Shown: positions 27,249 through 35,728 of the stretch, piece by piece | Numbering within the stretch: the stretch's first letter is position 1 | How the letters are laid out: each line of letters begins with the position of its first letter | NCBI GenBank assembly: GCA_002728755.1 | Contig: PBVT01000041.1 | Coordinates: 1-64,000, forward strand | DNA length: 64,000 nt | Source: Myxococcales bacterium | GTDB lineage: Bacteria; Myxococcota_A; UBA9042; UBA3505 | Direction: 5' to 3' | Program-made: the position numbers and the translations under genes | Notes under the pieces: generated by a model | Databases searched by the model: none | The model's input: only the letters and a program-made list of their open reading frames with translations | Told to the model about the DNA's origin: nothing

Positions 27249-27974
27249 TTACAGAACAATATCGGCGTCCTGCGCAGCATGCCAACACGACTCCACGGAG
27301 TCCTCTGCTTGGCGAATTCGTTTTCGCAGAAGGACTACAGCCAGCGAGAAAACCAGAATCGTCAGAATAGACACATAGAATACTGTCTGTATCTCCGGTG
27401 CTGACGAAGCGAATTCACTCTTATCGCTGTTGAGATTCTCTGGGTGTAGCTTTCTACCCCATAGGTTCACAGCGATTCGAATAAAGATGATAGCCGGTAT
27501 TCCAAGCACAGAGATACCAGCTGCCAGCTTCCTCGTGAACATATCCGTCCCACCAAAGCGGCGCATTGCTGCGTAGCCGAGGTACATCAGGAATACCAGG
27601 AGCACCAACATAAGACGGGGTTCGAAGTTCCACCAGGTACCCCAGGCCTTTTTGGCCCATAGGGGGCCGGAACATAGGACCATCATACCAAGAAGGGTTC
27701 CTGTATCGGCACAAGCCCCTGCCCAATGGTCGTACTTCAGATCTCCTCGTATGAGGAACATAAGGGAGAAGATGCCCGCAGCCAGCAATATGATCAGCAT
27801 ATTCATTGCCGATCCCACGTGGAAGTAGAAGATCTTCTGTACAACGCCATTCATGTCGCTCGAATTACTTTCCGGCAACGTCGGTGCGTAGAAGAAAATC
27901 ATCATCAACACCACAGGAATAGCCACCGTAGCTATGCCCATGAGCACCAAATGCGTAGTATGCTTGCGAGACAT
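27249..27974 (-). CDS. ccmC: Heme exporter/handling protein CcmC
   Basis: 241 residues with six membrane segments. It presents heme to CcmE in system I cytochrome c maturation. The tryptophan-rich WGTWWNFEPRL motif binds heme (the usual form is WGTWWVWD), and the two candidate axial histidines are in YFHVGSAMN and GRKLHPEN. It follows ccmB by 14 bp and is followed by the ccmD-like gene. Confidence 0.9.
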   Translation of the reverse strand: MSRKHTTHLVLMGIATVAIPVVLMMIFFYAPTLPESNSSDMNGVVQKIFYFHVGSAMNMLIILLAAGIFSLMFLIRGDLKYDHWAGACADTGTLLGMMVLCSGPLWAKKAWGTWWNFEPRLMLVLLVFLMYLGYAAMRRFGGTDMFTRKLAAGISVLGIPAIIFIRIAVNLWGRKLHPENLNSDKSEFASSAPEIQTVFYVSILTILVFSLAVVLLRKRIRQAEDSVESCWHAAQDADIVL

Positions 27975-27988
27975 TATCGCTCCTCAGC

Positions 27989-28696
27989 TCACCCTCTATC
28001 TCGCATGAGATAAGGGAATATCCAGGTGGTACCAAACACGAACACCAGATTGAACGCAAGCATTAGTCGCAACCACGTCCATATATCTGCCAACGCGTTA
28101 TCAACAAACCGAGTCTCCGCAGATAAGAAAATTAGAGACGTGGCCTCTACACCAGCCAGGAATAGTGGAACAATCAGAGGGAAAACGATGAGCGGGTAGA
28201 GAACCTCGCGGAACGCAAGGCGGGTCACAAGCCCTGCAAATAGCGTCCCAACGAAACAAAACCCGAGGACCCCAAGGAACACGGCTAGTACGAGTAGACC
28301 CATATGCGGGATGTTCGGATCGAAAAAGACGATGACCAGGGGGATCACAAGAGTCACCATAGCCAAACTGAATCCCAGGGCGAGGATCACTTTACTTAGA
28401 TAGACGACTCGCAGGTTCGCGCATCCCATCATAAGACCCGCCAGACAATCGTTCTGCTGCTCACGATCAAAGATGCGTCCCGTGCCCAGGGTGGACGAGA
28501 ATAAAATCACAATCCACATCAAACCAGGCACATACGCCTCGGCATTGGATTCGTCGTTCATCACATAAAAGGCAAACCCAAAGATGACCACCTGAAGCGC
28601 TGCAAACAGCAACATCGTGTACAAAATACCGGGATTTCGCACTTCAATCCGCAGGTCCTTTACCAGGACAGCCTTCAGTTGACTGCCAAAGCTCAT
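27989..28696 (-). CDS. ccmB: Heme ABC transporter permease CcmB
   Basis: 235 residues with six predicted membrane helices; VLVKDLRIEVRNPGILYTMLLF at the N-terminus and STLGTGRIFDREQQND are typical of CcmB. It forms the membrane part of the CcmAB complex that drives release of holo-CcmE. The ATG overlaps the ccmA stop (ATGA). Confidence 0.9.
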   Translation of the reverse strand: MSFGSQLKAVLVKDLRIEVRNPGILYTMLLFAALQVVIFGFAFYVMNDESNAEAYVPGLMWIVILFSSTLGTGRIFDREQQNDCLAGLMMGCANLRVVYLSKVILALGFSLAMVTLVIPLVIVFFDPNIPHMGLLVLAVFLGVLGFCFVGTLFAGLVTRLAFREVLYPLIVFPLIVPLFLAGVEATSLIFLSAETRFVDNALADIWTWLRLMLAFNLVFVFGTTWIFPYLMRDRG

Positions 28697-29352
28697 GACC
28701 TGTCCTCGCCATCATGAAACCGTCCCTGCTTGAGCCGATGCACGGTCGCCTGCAATGCATCGAGGTCCTTAAGATGGTGGGAAACCATCACGACCATTCG
28801 GCCCGCTGCAGACATATCTCTTATTCGCGCCAATAACTTTCCACGGGTCTCTTCATCCAGGCCGGTCGTTGGTTCGTCGAGCAAGATAAAATCCGGTTGT
28901 TGCAGCTCAAGGCGTGCGAGCGCCACTCTCTGAACCATTCCTCGGGAGAACGTGCCCACGGGCCGCTCCAGTACATCTCCTAAACCAATGTCCGTAAGAA
29001 TCGGAACGATCATGCTCCGATCCCTGTCATATAGATCCGCGGAGAGCTCTAGATTTTCGCGGGCCGTCAGCTCGGGGTACGTAAAACTCTTATGCCCCAG
29101 GAAACCCAGTCGCTTTCGAAGTTGCCAGGGAAGCGCATCCCCTGGCCCAATCTCCGTAGAACCATATCGGATTCGCCCTGCTTCAAAGCCAAGGCTGCCC
29201 GCCAGAACCTTCAATAGAGTACTCTTCCCACAGCCATTGGCACCAACTACCGCGTGTACAGTACCTGGCTCCCAGGTAGCCTCCAGCTTGCGTAGAATCC
29301 GCTGGCGACCAAAGGCTCGTATCAGCCCTTGTATATGAATCGGTTCCGTCAA
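28693..29352 (-). CDS. ccmA: Heme ABC transporter ATP-binding protein CcmA
   Basis: 219 residues. Walker A is GANGCGKST, the signature is TFSRGMVQRVALAR (a CcmA-like variant of LSGGQ), Walker B is FILLDEPTTGLD, and the H-loop is in MVSHHLKD. All ATPase motifs are intact. It lies 23 bp after the rhomboid gene and overlaps ccmB by 4 bp. The later-acting genes ccmE, ccmF and ccmH are not in the window. Confidence 0.92.
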   Translation of the reverse strand: MTEPIHIQGLIRAFGRQRILRKLEATWEPGTVHAVVGANGCGKSTLLKVLAGSLGFEAGRIRYGSTEIGPGDALPWQLRKRLGFLGHKSFTYPELTARENLELSADLYDRDRSMIVPILTDIGLGDVLERPVGTFSRGMVQRVALARLELQQPDFILLDEPTTGLDEETRGKLLARIRDMSAAGRMVVMVSHHLKDLDALQATVHRLKQGRFHDGEDRS

Positions 29353-29375
29353 AGTAGCCCCTCAAATACCATACA

Positions 29376-31328
29376 CTACCAGCGGGTCTGGGTCTGGTGT
29401 TGGAGTATCCGATAGAGCGATAACACTACCGGCACCGTTGAGGATGTTGTCCTGGTAGGCAATGCCCCGGTGGACGTGACCAGTTCCTGTACAAGATTTA
29501 CCGCCTGCACACTCAGCATATGCGTTCGGGCCCAGTCCTCGTTATATGGAGTTCTACGAGTCCCGGCATGGTATTTCTCATACTGGACCAGCTTCTCTAT
29601 CTGGCTATTTGCCCTGGTCAATAGGGGTTGCGCCCTTTCTTTGAGGAAGGAGCGAGCCTCCTCATCGGAGAGAATACCGAGTTGGTGTTTGTTCTCCATA
29701 TCATCCAACTCGAGCACCAGGTTCGCTAGCTCTGGTTCCATGCGATGAAGGCTGGCAAATAGAGTCGCGGAAGCACGAGGGGTCAGGCCAATAACAAGAA
29801 GAACCCCCACAAGACCAATAACAGCTACAAGTATACGACGTAGACTATAAAAGACTCTGGGGGGAGTGGAATCACCGGCCAGAACAATCCCCACAAAAAG
29901 TCCGGTCATGAACCCTGCGAGATGACTTCCTACAGCGAGGCTACTTGTACTCAGAAATTGTATAAGGAGATAGATGGGAACAAGGAGAACCTGGGCCAAC
30001 ACGGTAATCAGCGCGATTCGCCGATCTCCTCCAAGGCTACGCAGCTGAATGCCAATTGAACCACCCCAGATAGCAATAACTCCTGCAGACGCACCAAAAA
30101 ACACAACGGTAGGTGGACTATGAAAGAGTGTTGCTACGACACCTGCCGCCCCGCCTAGCACATAGGTCAACAGAAGCGCCCATGGGCCCACATCTGCCTC
30201 ATAGCGACGGCCCCAGAACCGTATTGCCCATAGATTATTGAGCAGATGAATCATGCTGATATGGACGAGGCCGGCTGTAAGCACACGCCAGTATTCCCCC
30301 GCCAGGACATGATTCGACAGGCTACCCCCGAAGCCAACGGCTCGACTCTCCACATAGCCCAGGATCGCACCACCAAAGCCCACCACATAAATGACAAACC
30401 AGAGTATATTCACCCAGATAAGAGCTCTTGTACCTGGGAATTCCGATGGCACACGCTGCTTCGGAGGAGCGGCTACTTCAGCAGCCTCTTTCCGTGCAAA
30501 GCGCACCCAGACCATCGACACCACTCCGAAGATAAGAAAGGCCAGCACAAGCACCAACCATTTCCAATACGGGTTGACCCGTGGCAGATTGGACACAGTG
30601 ATCCGAATCAGACGGTGCGGAGGAGTTGTCGTACTCGAACGAAACACCTGGCTGACTTCGGACGAATTATTCGGGTTGGGCTCCACCAGATGTTCACCCG
30701 GAATATCGACTCGAATCGTGGGTTGGTAGCGCTTGGGTCCAAGGACCCGAAGAAACAGCCCATCCAAGGGGACATCCGTGAGTAAGCCGAGCCGTGTCTC
30801 TTTTCTTTTGAACAGAGATTGCCAGAAAGGGCCCTCCTGGTGACTTATAAAGTACCCCATCTGTCCACCGACCTGGACAATCAACGGCATACCCGGTTGG
30901 AGAGCGCCTGCGCCTAGATACATACCACGAGCGGAACGTACGATCTCCGGCTTCCCCTGTGTTTCTCCCTCACGTTCAAGTACACGGACCTGAAAATGGG
31001 TATAGTTTCTATGGGTGACAAACTCGTCCAGAACACCGCGAGGGCCTGTCGCTAAACTAAGCATCGGCACTCGAACAACATTCTCCGGGATCACCAACGG
31101 TGCCCGTCGATTCACCAGATAAAAGTAAACGTTACAGGATATGACGGTGACGCTCTCACGGACTCTTAAAGTACATTCAACCGAGGTTCGGAGATGCTCC
31201 GCTATCTGCTGACTCGATGCTTCTGCGCCCACGCCAGTATTCCCGGGCTCGTGCATGGGGTTCGCTACTGCCGATATCGTCCCCGCTATGAGCAGCAACG
31301 CCGCTCCTATGATCCGTAAACTTCTCAT
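29376..31328 (-). CDS. Rhomboid-family intramembrane serine protease with a large N-terminal outside domain
   Basis: 650 residues. A signal or first membrane segment (~4-22) is followed by ~230 residues of beta-rich extracytoplasmic sequence and a membrane helix (~255-275). The rhomboid core follows: the HISMIHLLNN loop, catalytic Ser414 in GASAG, and His469 in GSHLAG, so the Ser-His dyad is complete. A ~150-residue soluble tail ends the protein. Most bacterial rhomboids are much shorter. Its start overlaps the preceding small gene by 4 bp and ccmA follows, so it is part of the ccm operon. Substrate unknown. Confidence 0.85.
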   Translation of the reverse strand: MRSLRIIGAALLLIAGTISAVANPMHEPGNTGVGAEASSQQIAEHLRTSVECTLRVRESVTVISCNVYFYLVNRRAPLVIPENVVRVPMLSLATGPRGVLDEFVTHRNYTHFQVRVLEREGETQGKPEIVRSARGMYLGAGALQPGMPLIVQVGGQMGYFISHQEGPFWQSLFKRKETRLGLLTDVPLDGLFLRVLGPKRYQPTIRVDIPGEHLVEPNPNNSSEVSQVFRSSTTTPPHRLIRITVSNLPRVNPYWKWLVLVLAFLIFGVVSMVWVRFARKEAAEVAAPPKQRVPSEFPGTRALIWVNILWFVIYVVGFGGAILGYVESRAVGFGGSLSNHVLAGEYWRVLTAGLVHISMIHLLNNLWAIRFWGRRYEADVGPWALLLTYVLGGAAGVVATLFHSPPTVVFFGASAGVIAIWGGSIGIQLRSLGGDRRIALITVLAQVLLVPIYLLIQFLSTSSLAVGSHLAGFMTGLFVGIVLAGDSTPPRVFYSLRRILVAVIGLVGVLLVIGLTPRASATLFASLHRMEPELANLVLELDDMENKHQLGILSDEEARSFLKERAQPLLTRANSQIEKLVQYEKYHAGTRRTPYNEDWARTHMLSVQAVNLVQELVTSTGALPTRTTSSTVPVVLSLYRILQHQTQTRW

Positions 31329-31651
31329 GCGTCCGTCAAACTCGATACATCCGGTTCTATACCCATTTCGATTAATTGATTCAGCACCCGTTCAAGACTT
31401 GTTTCGAGTTCCGCCCGTAACTCCTGGTGATCGGCCTCCGATATTTTTCGGATGGCATGATCAAATTGGAGATCCTTGATGTTCAAAAGAAGCTGATCTC
31501 GTTCATCCAAGAGGGCCTGGACCCTTGCCTCACGTTCGATCGGCGAGCGATCCTGGTCAAATAGACGGCTAAAGCCGCGAACCGCCATCACAAAGGAAAA
31601 CAGAAACGCGAGGCCAACTCCGAGACCATATGCCCATCCGACGAGCGACAT
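31325..31651 (-). CDS. Small membrane-anchored coiled-coil protein, first gene of the ccm operon
   Basis: 108 residues from ATG 31651, with AAGGAG six bases upstream; a TTG five codons earlier overlaps that site. One membrane helix (WAYGLGVGLAFLFSFVMAV) is followed by a charged helical region (ERDQLLLNIKDLQFDHAIRK) and a short tail. The helix-plus-coil layout resembles the N-terminal part of CcmI, which would suit the operon, but there is no motif to prove it. Confidence 0.7.
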   Translation of the reverse strand: MSLVGWAYGLGVGLAFLFSFVMAVRGFSRLFDQDRSPIEREARVQALLDERDQLLLNIKDLQFDHAIRKISEADHQELRAELETSLERVLNQLIEMGIEPDVSSLTDA

Positions 31652-31693
31652 TCGTTTCTCCTTCAACGTTTCTTGGTTTAAAATTGGCGGCCT

Positions 31694-31723
31694 ATACTAG
31701 CCAGGCATACACACACATGTCAC
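31694..31723 (-). promoter_or_regulatory. Candidate promoter of the rhomboid-ccm operon
   Basis: On the minus strand GTGACA (31718-31723), an 18-bp spacer and TAGTAT (31694-31699), placing transcription start about 35 bp before ATG 31651. It is back-to-back with the tRNA-Met promoter. Confidence 0.45.
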
Positions 31724-31736
31724 GCGTAAATCCCTC

Positions 31737-31766
31737 TTGACAGTCTATGTGTCAACAGCCTATAAG
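31737..31766 (+). promoter_or_regulatory. Strong promoter of the initiator tRNA gene
   Basis: TTGACA (31737-31742), an 18-bp spacer and TATAAG (31761-31766). The -35 is perfect and the -10 differs from TATAAT by one base. The tRNA begins 10 bp after the -10 box. Confidence 0.8.
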
Positions 31767-31775
31767 CCCCGTAGC

Positions 31776-31847
31776 TGCGGGGTGGCGCAGAGGTAGCGCG
31801 CCGGGCTCATAACCCGGAGGTCGTTGGTTCGATTCCAGCCCCCGCGA
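31776..31847 (+). tRNA. tRNA-Met (CAT), initiator type
   Basis: Cloverleaf: acceptor TGCGGGG/CCCCGCG, D stem GCGC/GCGC, anticodon stem CCGGG/CCCGG with loop CTCATAA, 5-base variable loop AGGTC, T arm GTTGG-TTCGATT-CCAGC, A73. The three G-C pairs next to the anticodon loop mark an initiator. The 1:72 pair is U-G, not the usual C-A mismatch, and 11:24 is C-G as in elongators. CCA is not encoded (ACCC follows). Confidence 0.9.
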
Positions 31848-31895
31848 CCCGAACAGGTGTTCCGTACGCCTGAATCAAAAAAGAGCATCCATGTC

Positions 31896-31922
31896 GACAG
31901 AATCAACAAGCTTGATTCTGTC
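31896..31922. terminator. Strong hairpin between tRNA-Met and the aminomutase gene
   Basis: GACAGAATCAA-CAAGC-TTGATTCTGTC is a perfect 11-bp stem with a 5-base loop. It lies 48 bp past the tRNA and 21 bp past the stop of the minus-strand aminomutase gene. On the minus strand a T-run (TTTTTT) follows only 13 bp later, so it may be a terminator or an RNA-stabilising or processing hairpin. Confidence 0.5.
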
Positions 31923-31943
31923 CTCATGGTAATTCCGCGATGA

Positions 31944-33050
31944 CTATTGCGGTTGTGTGAGACCATGGACTCGCCCCTGGTAATTGCGAAATACAACCTC
32001 TTGTGGGCCTTCAGCAATCAAGTAGTCGGGGACAACCGGAACCTTTCCCCCGCCACCACTCAGGTCTACGACGTATTGTGGAACGGCGAGACCACTTACA
32101 TGTCCGCGTAAGGCTTTTATAACCCGACGACCGTCATCGAGCGTGGTTCGAAAATGAGCCACACCCGGTGCAGCATCACAATGGAGAATATAATACGGAC
32201 GGCAACGGTGACGAAGGAGCCAACGATTCAATTCTACAACAACGGCTGGCTCGGTATTCACTCCCTTCAACAGCACCATCTGGTTCCCAAGAACACAACC
32301 GGCATCTGCCAGCATATCAAGCGCCCTTCCCGCTTCCGGAGTACACTCCTTGGGATGATTGAAGTGCGTGTGCACATAAAGTGAACGAGAGGTTCGAAGC
32401 ACAGCACAGAGTTCCTCGTCAATCCGTTGTGGCAACGTGACAGGGTTTCTTGTTCCGATTCGTATAAGATCAAGATGAGGTATGCGACCCAGACGCTCCA
32501 AAAGCCGACCAAGAACCTGGTTCGACAACGTGAGCGGATCCCCACCGGAGATCAACACATCATGGATCTTGTCGTTCTGCTCAATATAGCGAATCGCCGC
32601 ATCAAGTCGTTGTCCGGCAGGAGTTGAACTGGGATCCCCGACTTTCCGCTTCCGCGTACAATGTCGACAATACACGGGGCAATTATGACTCACATATAAG
32701 AGCACCCGATCCGGGTACCGATGAACAACACCATCCACCGGGCTATGAGCTTCCTCTGCCAGAGGATCGTCTGACATCCCAGGGTATGTAAGGCATTCAT
32801 CCAGATGAGGAACCGCCTGACGGCGTATCGGACAATCCGGATCGGTCGGATCCATCAACAACGCGTAATATGGAGTGATCGCCATACGAAACCAGGCTTT
32901 GCACTCGCGAATCGCTTCTCGCTCCGACGCCGTAACATCGATCACAGATTCCAACATTTCAAGACCATCGATACGATGGCGCTGTTGCCAACGCCAATCG
33001 TTCCAATCGTCGTCTATGACGTCAGCCCATACTCCACGGCCAGTGCTCAT
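31944..33050 (-). CDS. epmB: Lysine 2,3-aminomutase family radical SAM enzyme, EpmB-like
   Basis: 368 residues. The cluster motif is CPVYCRHC (Cys124, 128, 131). GGDPL binds SAM, and VVDLSGGGGKVPVVPDY is the family's C-terminal signature. The C-terminal zinc-binding cysteines of clostridial lysine 2,3-aminomutase are absent and length is close to EpmB, the enzyme that makes beta-lysine for attachment to elongation factor P. An EpmA-like ligase at 47.6 kb supports this; efp is not in the window. The ATG overlaps the stop of the 33047 gene. Confidence 0.82.
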   Translation of the reverse strand: MSTGRGVWADVIDDDWNDWRWQQRHRIDGLEMLESVIDVTASEREAIRECKAWFRMAITPYYALLMDPTDPDCPIRRQAVPHLDECLTYPGMSDDPLAEEAHSPVDGVVHRYPDRVLLYVSHNCPVYCRHCTRKRKVGDPSSTPAGQRLDAAIRYIEQNDKIHDVLISGGDPLTLSNQVLGRLLERLGRIPHLDLIRIGTRNPVTLPQRIDEELCAVLRTSRSLYVHTHFNHPKECTPEAGRALDMLADAGCVLGNQMVLLKGVNTEPAVVVELNRWLLRHRCRPYYILHCDAAPGVAHFRTTLDDGRRVIKALRGHVSGLAVPQYVVDLSGGGGKVPVVPDYLIAEGPQEVVFRNYQGRVHGLTQPQ

Positions 33051-33490
33051 TCTACCACCCGGATACTTCCATTCTGTCGTAAAACCGACTCTACGAAATT
33101 AGAAACATTATTGAGCCATTGTACGAATTCGTCACCCTCTAACCGCGCTCGTAACTTACGCACAAATTGTCGGGAACGGCGCAGGGGGTCCATTGTCAGG
33201 CTCGCATCACCCAGGGCTTCGGTAGAGCGGCGCGCCGTTAGCAAATCCGCCGCAGACTCCAAAACCTCAAGAAATCGCCGCGTGTCCTCTATAGACAGCT
33301 GTGTACCCACGGTCGTCAGCTCACCCAACAAGGCTTCATGGCGCGCGTCGAGAGAGAGCAAAACATCCAACATCGCCGGATCCACATCAAAGAATTGATG
33401 GGTTCTGGAAACGTTGGTTGTTTCCGTTTTATTGGTAACTACCCACAGCACTAGAAAACTCAGTAAATTTAGGGTGGAGTTGACACTCAA
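33047..33490 (-). CDS. Helical protein of unknown function coupled to the aminomutase gene
   Basis: Up to 147 residues. The start is uncertain: TTG at 33490 is the longest, GTG at 33451 is possible, and none has a clear ribosome binding site. From about residue 35 the sequence is helical and charged (AMLDVLLSLDARHEALLGEL ... RSRQFVRKLRARLEG), with no Cys or recognisable motif. Its stop overlaps the aminomutase ATG (ATGA), so the two are translated together. Upstream lies the spacer with DnaA boxes. Confidence 0.55.
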   Translation of the reverse strand: MSVNSTLNLLSFLVLWVVTNKTETTNVSRTHQFFDVDPAMLDVLLSLDARHEALLGELTTVGTQLSIEDTRRFLEVLESAADLLTARRSTEALGDASLTMDPLRRSRQFVRKLRARLEGDEFVQWLNNVSNFVESVLRQNGSIRVVE

Positions 33491-33790
33491 ATTCTAAAGA
33501 TCAATGATCTCCGGGAACTGCGGGCCTTGGCACAGGATTTCGGGATTGTCAACACCCTCAGAATTCAGAGGGTTTTCCACATGAATCCCGTAAAGCATTG
33601 AGTTTACTCATCTTTTTTATCCACAAGAGCTAACGTTCTGTGGATAAAGGGTTTTTCACAAAGTGGTATTTTGTAAACGGCGACTACCGAAATTTCTCGG
33701 TTTTGCAGAAAACCTCTTGTGTTCAGTACCTTACGTTTCCACAGGCAAAAAATAGCCGATTTTCCCCTGGATTCCCACTGGAATTCATGC
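33491..33790. other. 300-bp intergenic region with DnaA-box-like sites (possible oriC or DnaA-controlled promoter)
   Basis: Contains a perfect TTATCCACA at 33617-33625 and a perfect inverted TGTGGATAA at 33639-33647. Related sites are TTTTCCACA (33573-33581), TTTTTCACA (33652-33660) and GTTTCCACA (33735-33743). The region is AT-rich from 33600 to 33770. Two small hairpins are present: ACCCTC/GAGGGT around 33554-33573 and ACCGA/TCGGT around 33686-33701. dnaA, dnaN and gidA are not nearby. It also serves as upstream region for the minus-strand genes at 31944-33490. Confidence 0.5.
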
Positions 33791-35728
33791 TTAAGGTCCG
33801 GAGCCGCAAATCTTGGCTGCTTCCTCGGTCCGTCCGAGGGCCTTTTTCAGGTCGCAGCGACGAGCGCGCAACCGCTGATTATCCGGGTAAACCGCGATAG
33901 CACGCTCCATTATAACATCCGCATCAGCGAACTTCTGCTGTCCATAGAGAAGTTGGATGAGGTTTCCATATACAAAGATTTTCTGGCTCCCGTGCTTTAG
34001 CGCAGTGCGGAAGGCGTGGATTGCCTCATCGCGCTTGTTCAGATTCAATAAGACCGCCCCATAGGCTTCGTGGGATTTCGCTAGTTGCGGTGCAACTCGT
34101 ACGGCCATCGCACACGCGTTCTCGGCTCTTTGTAGATACTCCCCACGGGTCGGATCATCTCTGGTGAGTGTGCCCTGGTGTTGTAGATATGCCTCACAGG
34201 CCGCAATGATAGCCTGCACATCCCCACCGCGACTCTTCGTAAATGCCTCTGCATAGTAGCGCGCCGCGTCTAGAAAGTTCCGAGCTCTACGGGCCAGATC
34301 ACCCAGTCCGCGTAGAGCAACAACGCTCCCTGGATCATTTCGTAGCGCCTTTTCAAAGGAGGCTTGTGCAGATTCGGGATCGGTTTCAATCATAGACGCG
34401 CCCAACATAGTATGCAGGCGAGCGGATCCGGGGGTAGCCTCCAGGGAGGAGCGAGCCAGGGTCTCGGTATCTTTATAGTCTGCAACACGCTCCGCCGTAC
34501 GTACGCTCCCCAGAACCAAGACCAAGCCCATAGAGGCCACAACCAAACCACGCATAGCGGTTATCCGCGCGGCAACGGCCGGGAGAACACAGGCCAATCC
34601 AACACCTAGAAACGCTGTCGGTAGATAGAGTGCTCGCTCGGAAAACAAGATGGTGGAGCAAACTACGACGTTGGAAGATACGCCGTAGACAAGAAGCGCG
34701 GCTCCAGACGTAAGCATCACTCGTCTTCGGCCTACAACGAGTGCGCGTAATACAAACAATATAGCCCCAATCAAAAGAACCAGTCCCACAATCCCCAGCA
34801 GATCGGTAGAGGATAATCCCCCCTGAAAACCATCACTCAGCTCCACCGAACCGCGGCTATAATCGGCAGATAGGGAGGCCGGCCAGACAAGCAATCGAAG
34901 GGTGTGAATCACAAGAATACCGGCGGAGAAGAGACGTGCGCTAAACGAGCTGTCCACCAGAGGGTTGTCGGATGGGGAAATCAGACCGGAAAAGCGGCCA
35001 TCAAGAGCAGCCATTCGAAGGCCGAGATACACCACAGTGCCCAGCAGAGACAGCCCCACAAGCCAGGGCCGCCAGTTTTCTTTCATTGTGCGTTCCTGGC
35101 CTTTTTTTCCTGCAAACCAATCCGCCACCAACGGCGCCGCAAATAATAATGGAGCCAATACGCCCTGCTCTTTTGAAAGCCCTGCAAGGAATCCAAGGGA
35201 AACCGCTACTATCCCCAGACCTATCGTCCGGGCTCGCCACCAGAGGGCCAGACCAGCCAATAAAAAGATCGCACAAAGCATCTCCGAGCGATTATTGAGT
35301 GGCACTACTGCGTCCACATGAACTGGATGGACAGCGAATAGGAGTGTCGCAACGGTCACAGCCCAGAGGGGTGAACCTAAGATAAGTGCCAACCAGAAGA
35401 CCAGCGCCGTCGCCCCTGCGTGGAGTACGATATTCAGCCAGCGCTGTAGGTATAGATCTCCAGCAGGAACCAGTCGGTAACTAAGGGTCGTTACGGGGCG
35501 ATACCCACCGGCCCCCTCCCGGCCCGGCTGACCACCATAGATATTGGTGGAAAAGACGGCCCCAAGGTTCAAGGGGCCCTGCACCACCGGATTCTCAAGA
35601 ACCACGGCATCATCATCAAGGACCGGCTCTCCATCCAGAGCCTCCAGATGAAGAGTCATCGCCAGACCGATACAAATTAGCAGTCCCAATACCAGGCGCA
35701 TCAGTCGGGGGTCGGAGGGAACAAACAC
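33791..35728 (-). CDS. TMTC-like protein O-mannosyltransferase with C-terminal TPR repeats
   Basis: 645 residues from GTG 35728, which overlaps the preceding gene's TAG stop (TAGTG) and has GGAGGAGG just upstream. After the first membrane helix comes LDDDAVVLENPVV, which matches the Asp-Asp...Asn-Pro-x-Val segment of TMTC/DUF1736 glycosyltransferases, then FAVHPVHVDAVVPLNNRSEML, also typical. About ten membrane helices are followed by TPR repeats (~residues 440-645) outside the membrane. Lipid-linked mannose transfer to exported proteins is expected for the family. Coupled to the MFS gene. Confidence 0.82.
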   Translation of the reverse strand: MFVPSDPRLMRLVLGLLICIGLAMTLHLEALDGEPVLDDDAVVLENPVVQGPLNLGAVFSTNIYGGQPGREGAGGYRPVTTLSYRLVPAGDLYLQRWLNIVLHAGATALVFWLALILGSPLWAVTVATLLFAVHPVHVDAVVPLNNRSEMLCAIFLLAGLALWWRARTIGLGIVAVSLGFLAGLSKEQGVLAPLLFAAPLVADWFAGKKGQERTMKENWRPWLVGLSLLGTVVYLGLRMAALDGRFSGLISPSDNPLVDSSFSARLFSAGILVIHTLRLLVWPASLSADYSRGSVELSDGFQGGLSSTDLLGIVGLVLLIGAILFVLRALVVGRRRVMLTSGAALLVYGVSSNVVVCSTILFSERALYLPTAFLGVGLACVLPAVAARITAMRGLVVASMGLVLVLGSVRTAERVADYKDTETLARSSLEATPGSARLHTMLGASMIETDPESAQASFEKALRNDPGSVVALRGLGDLARRARNFLDAARYYAEAFTKSRGGDVQAIIAACEAYLQHQGTLTRDDPTRGEYLQRAENACAMAVRVAPQLAKSHEAYGAVLLNLNKRDEAIHAFRTALKHGSQKIFVYGNLIQLLYGQQKFADADVIMERAIAVYPDNQRLRARRCDLKKALGRTEEAAKICGSGP

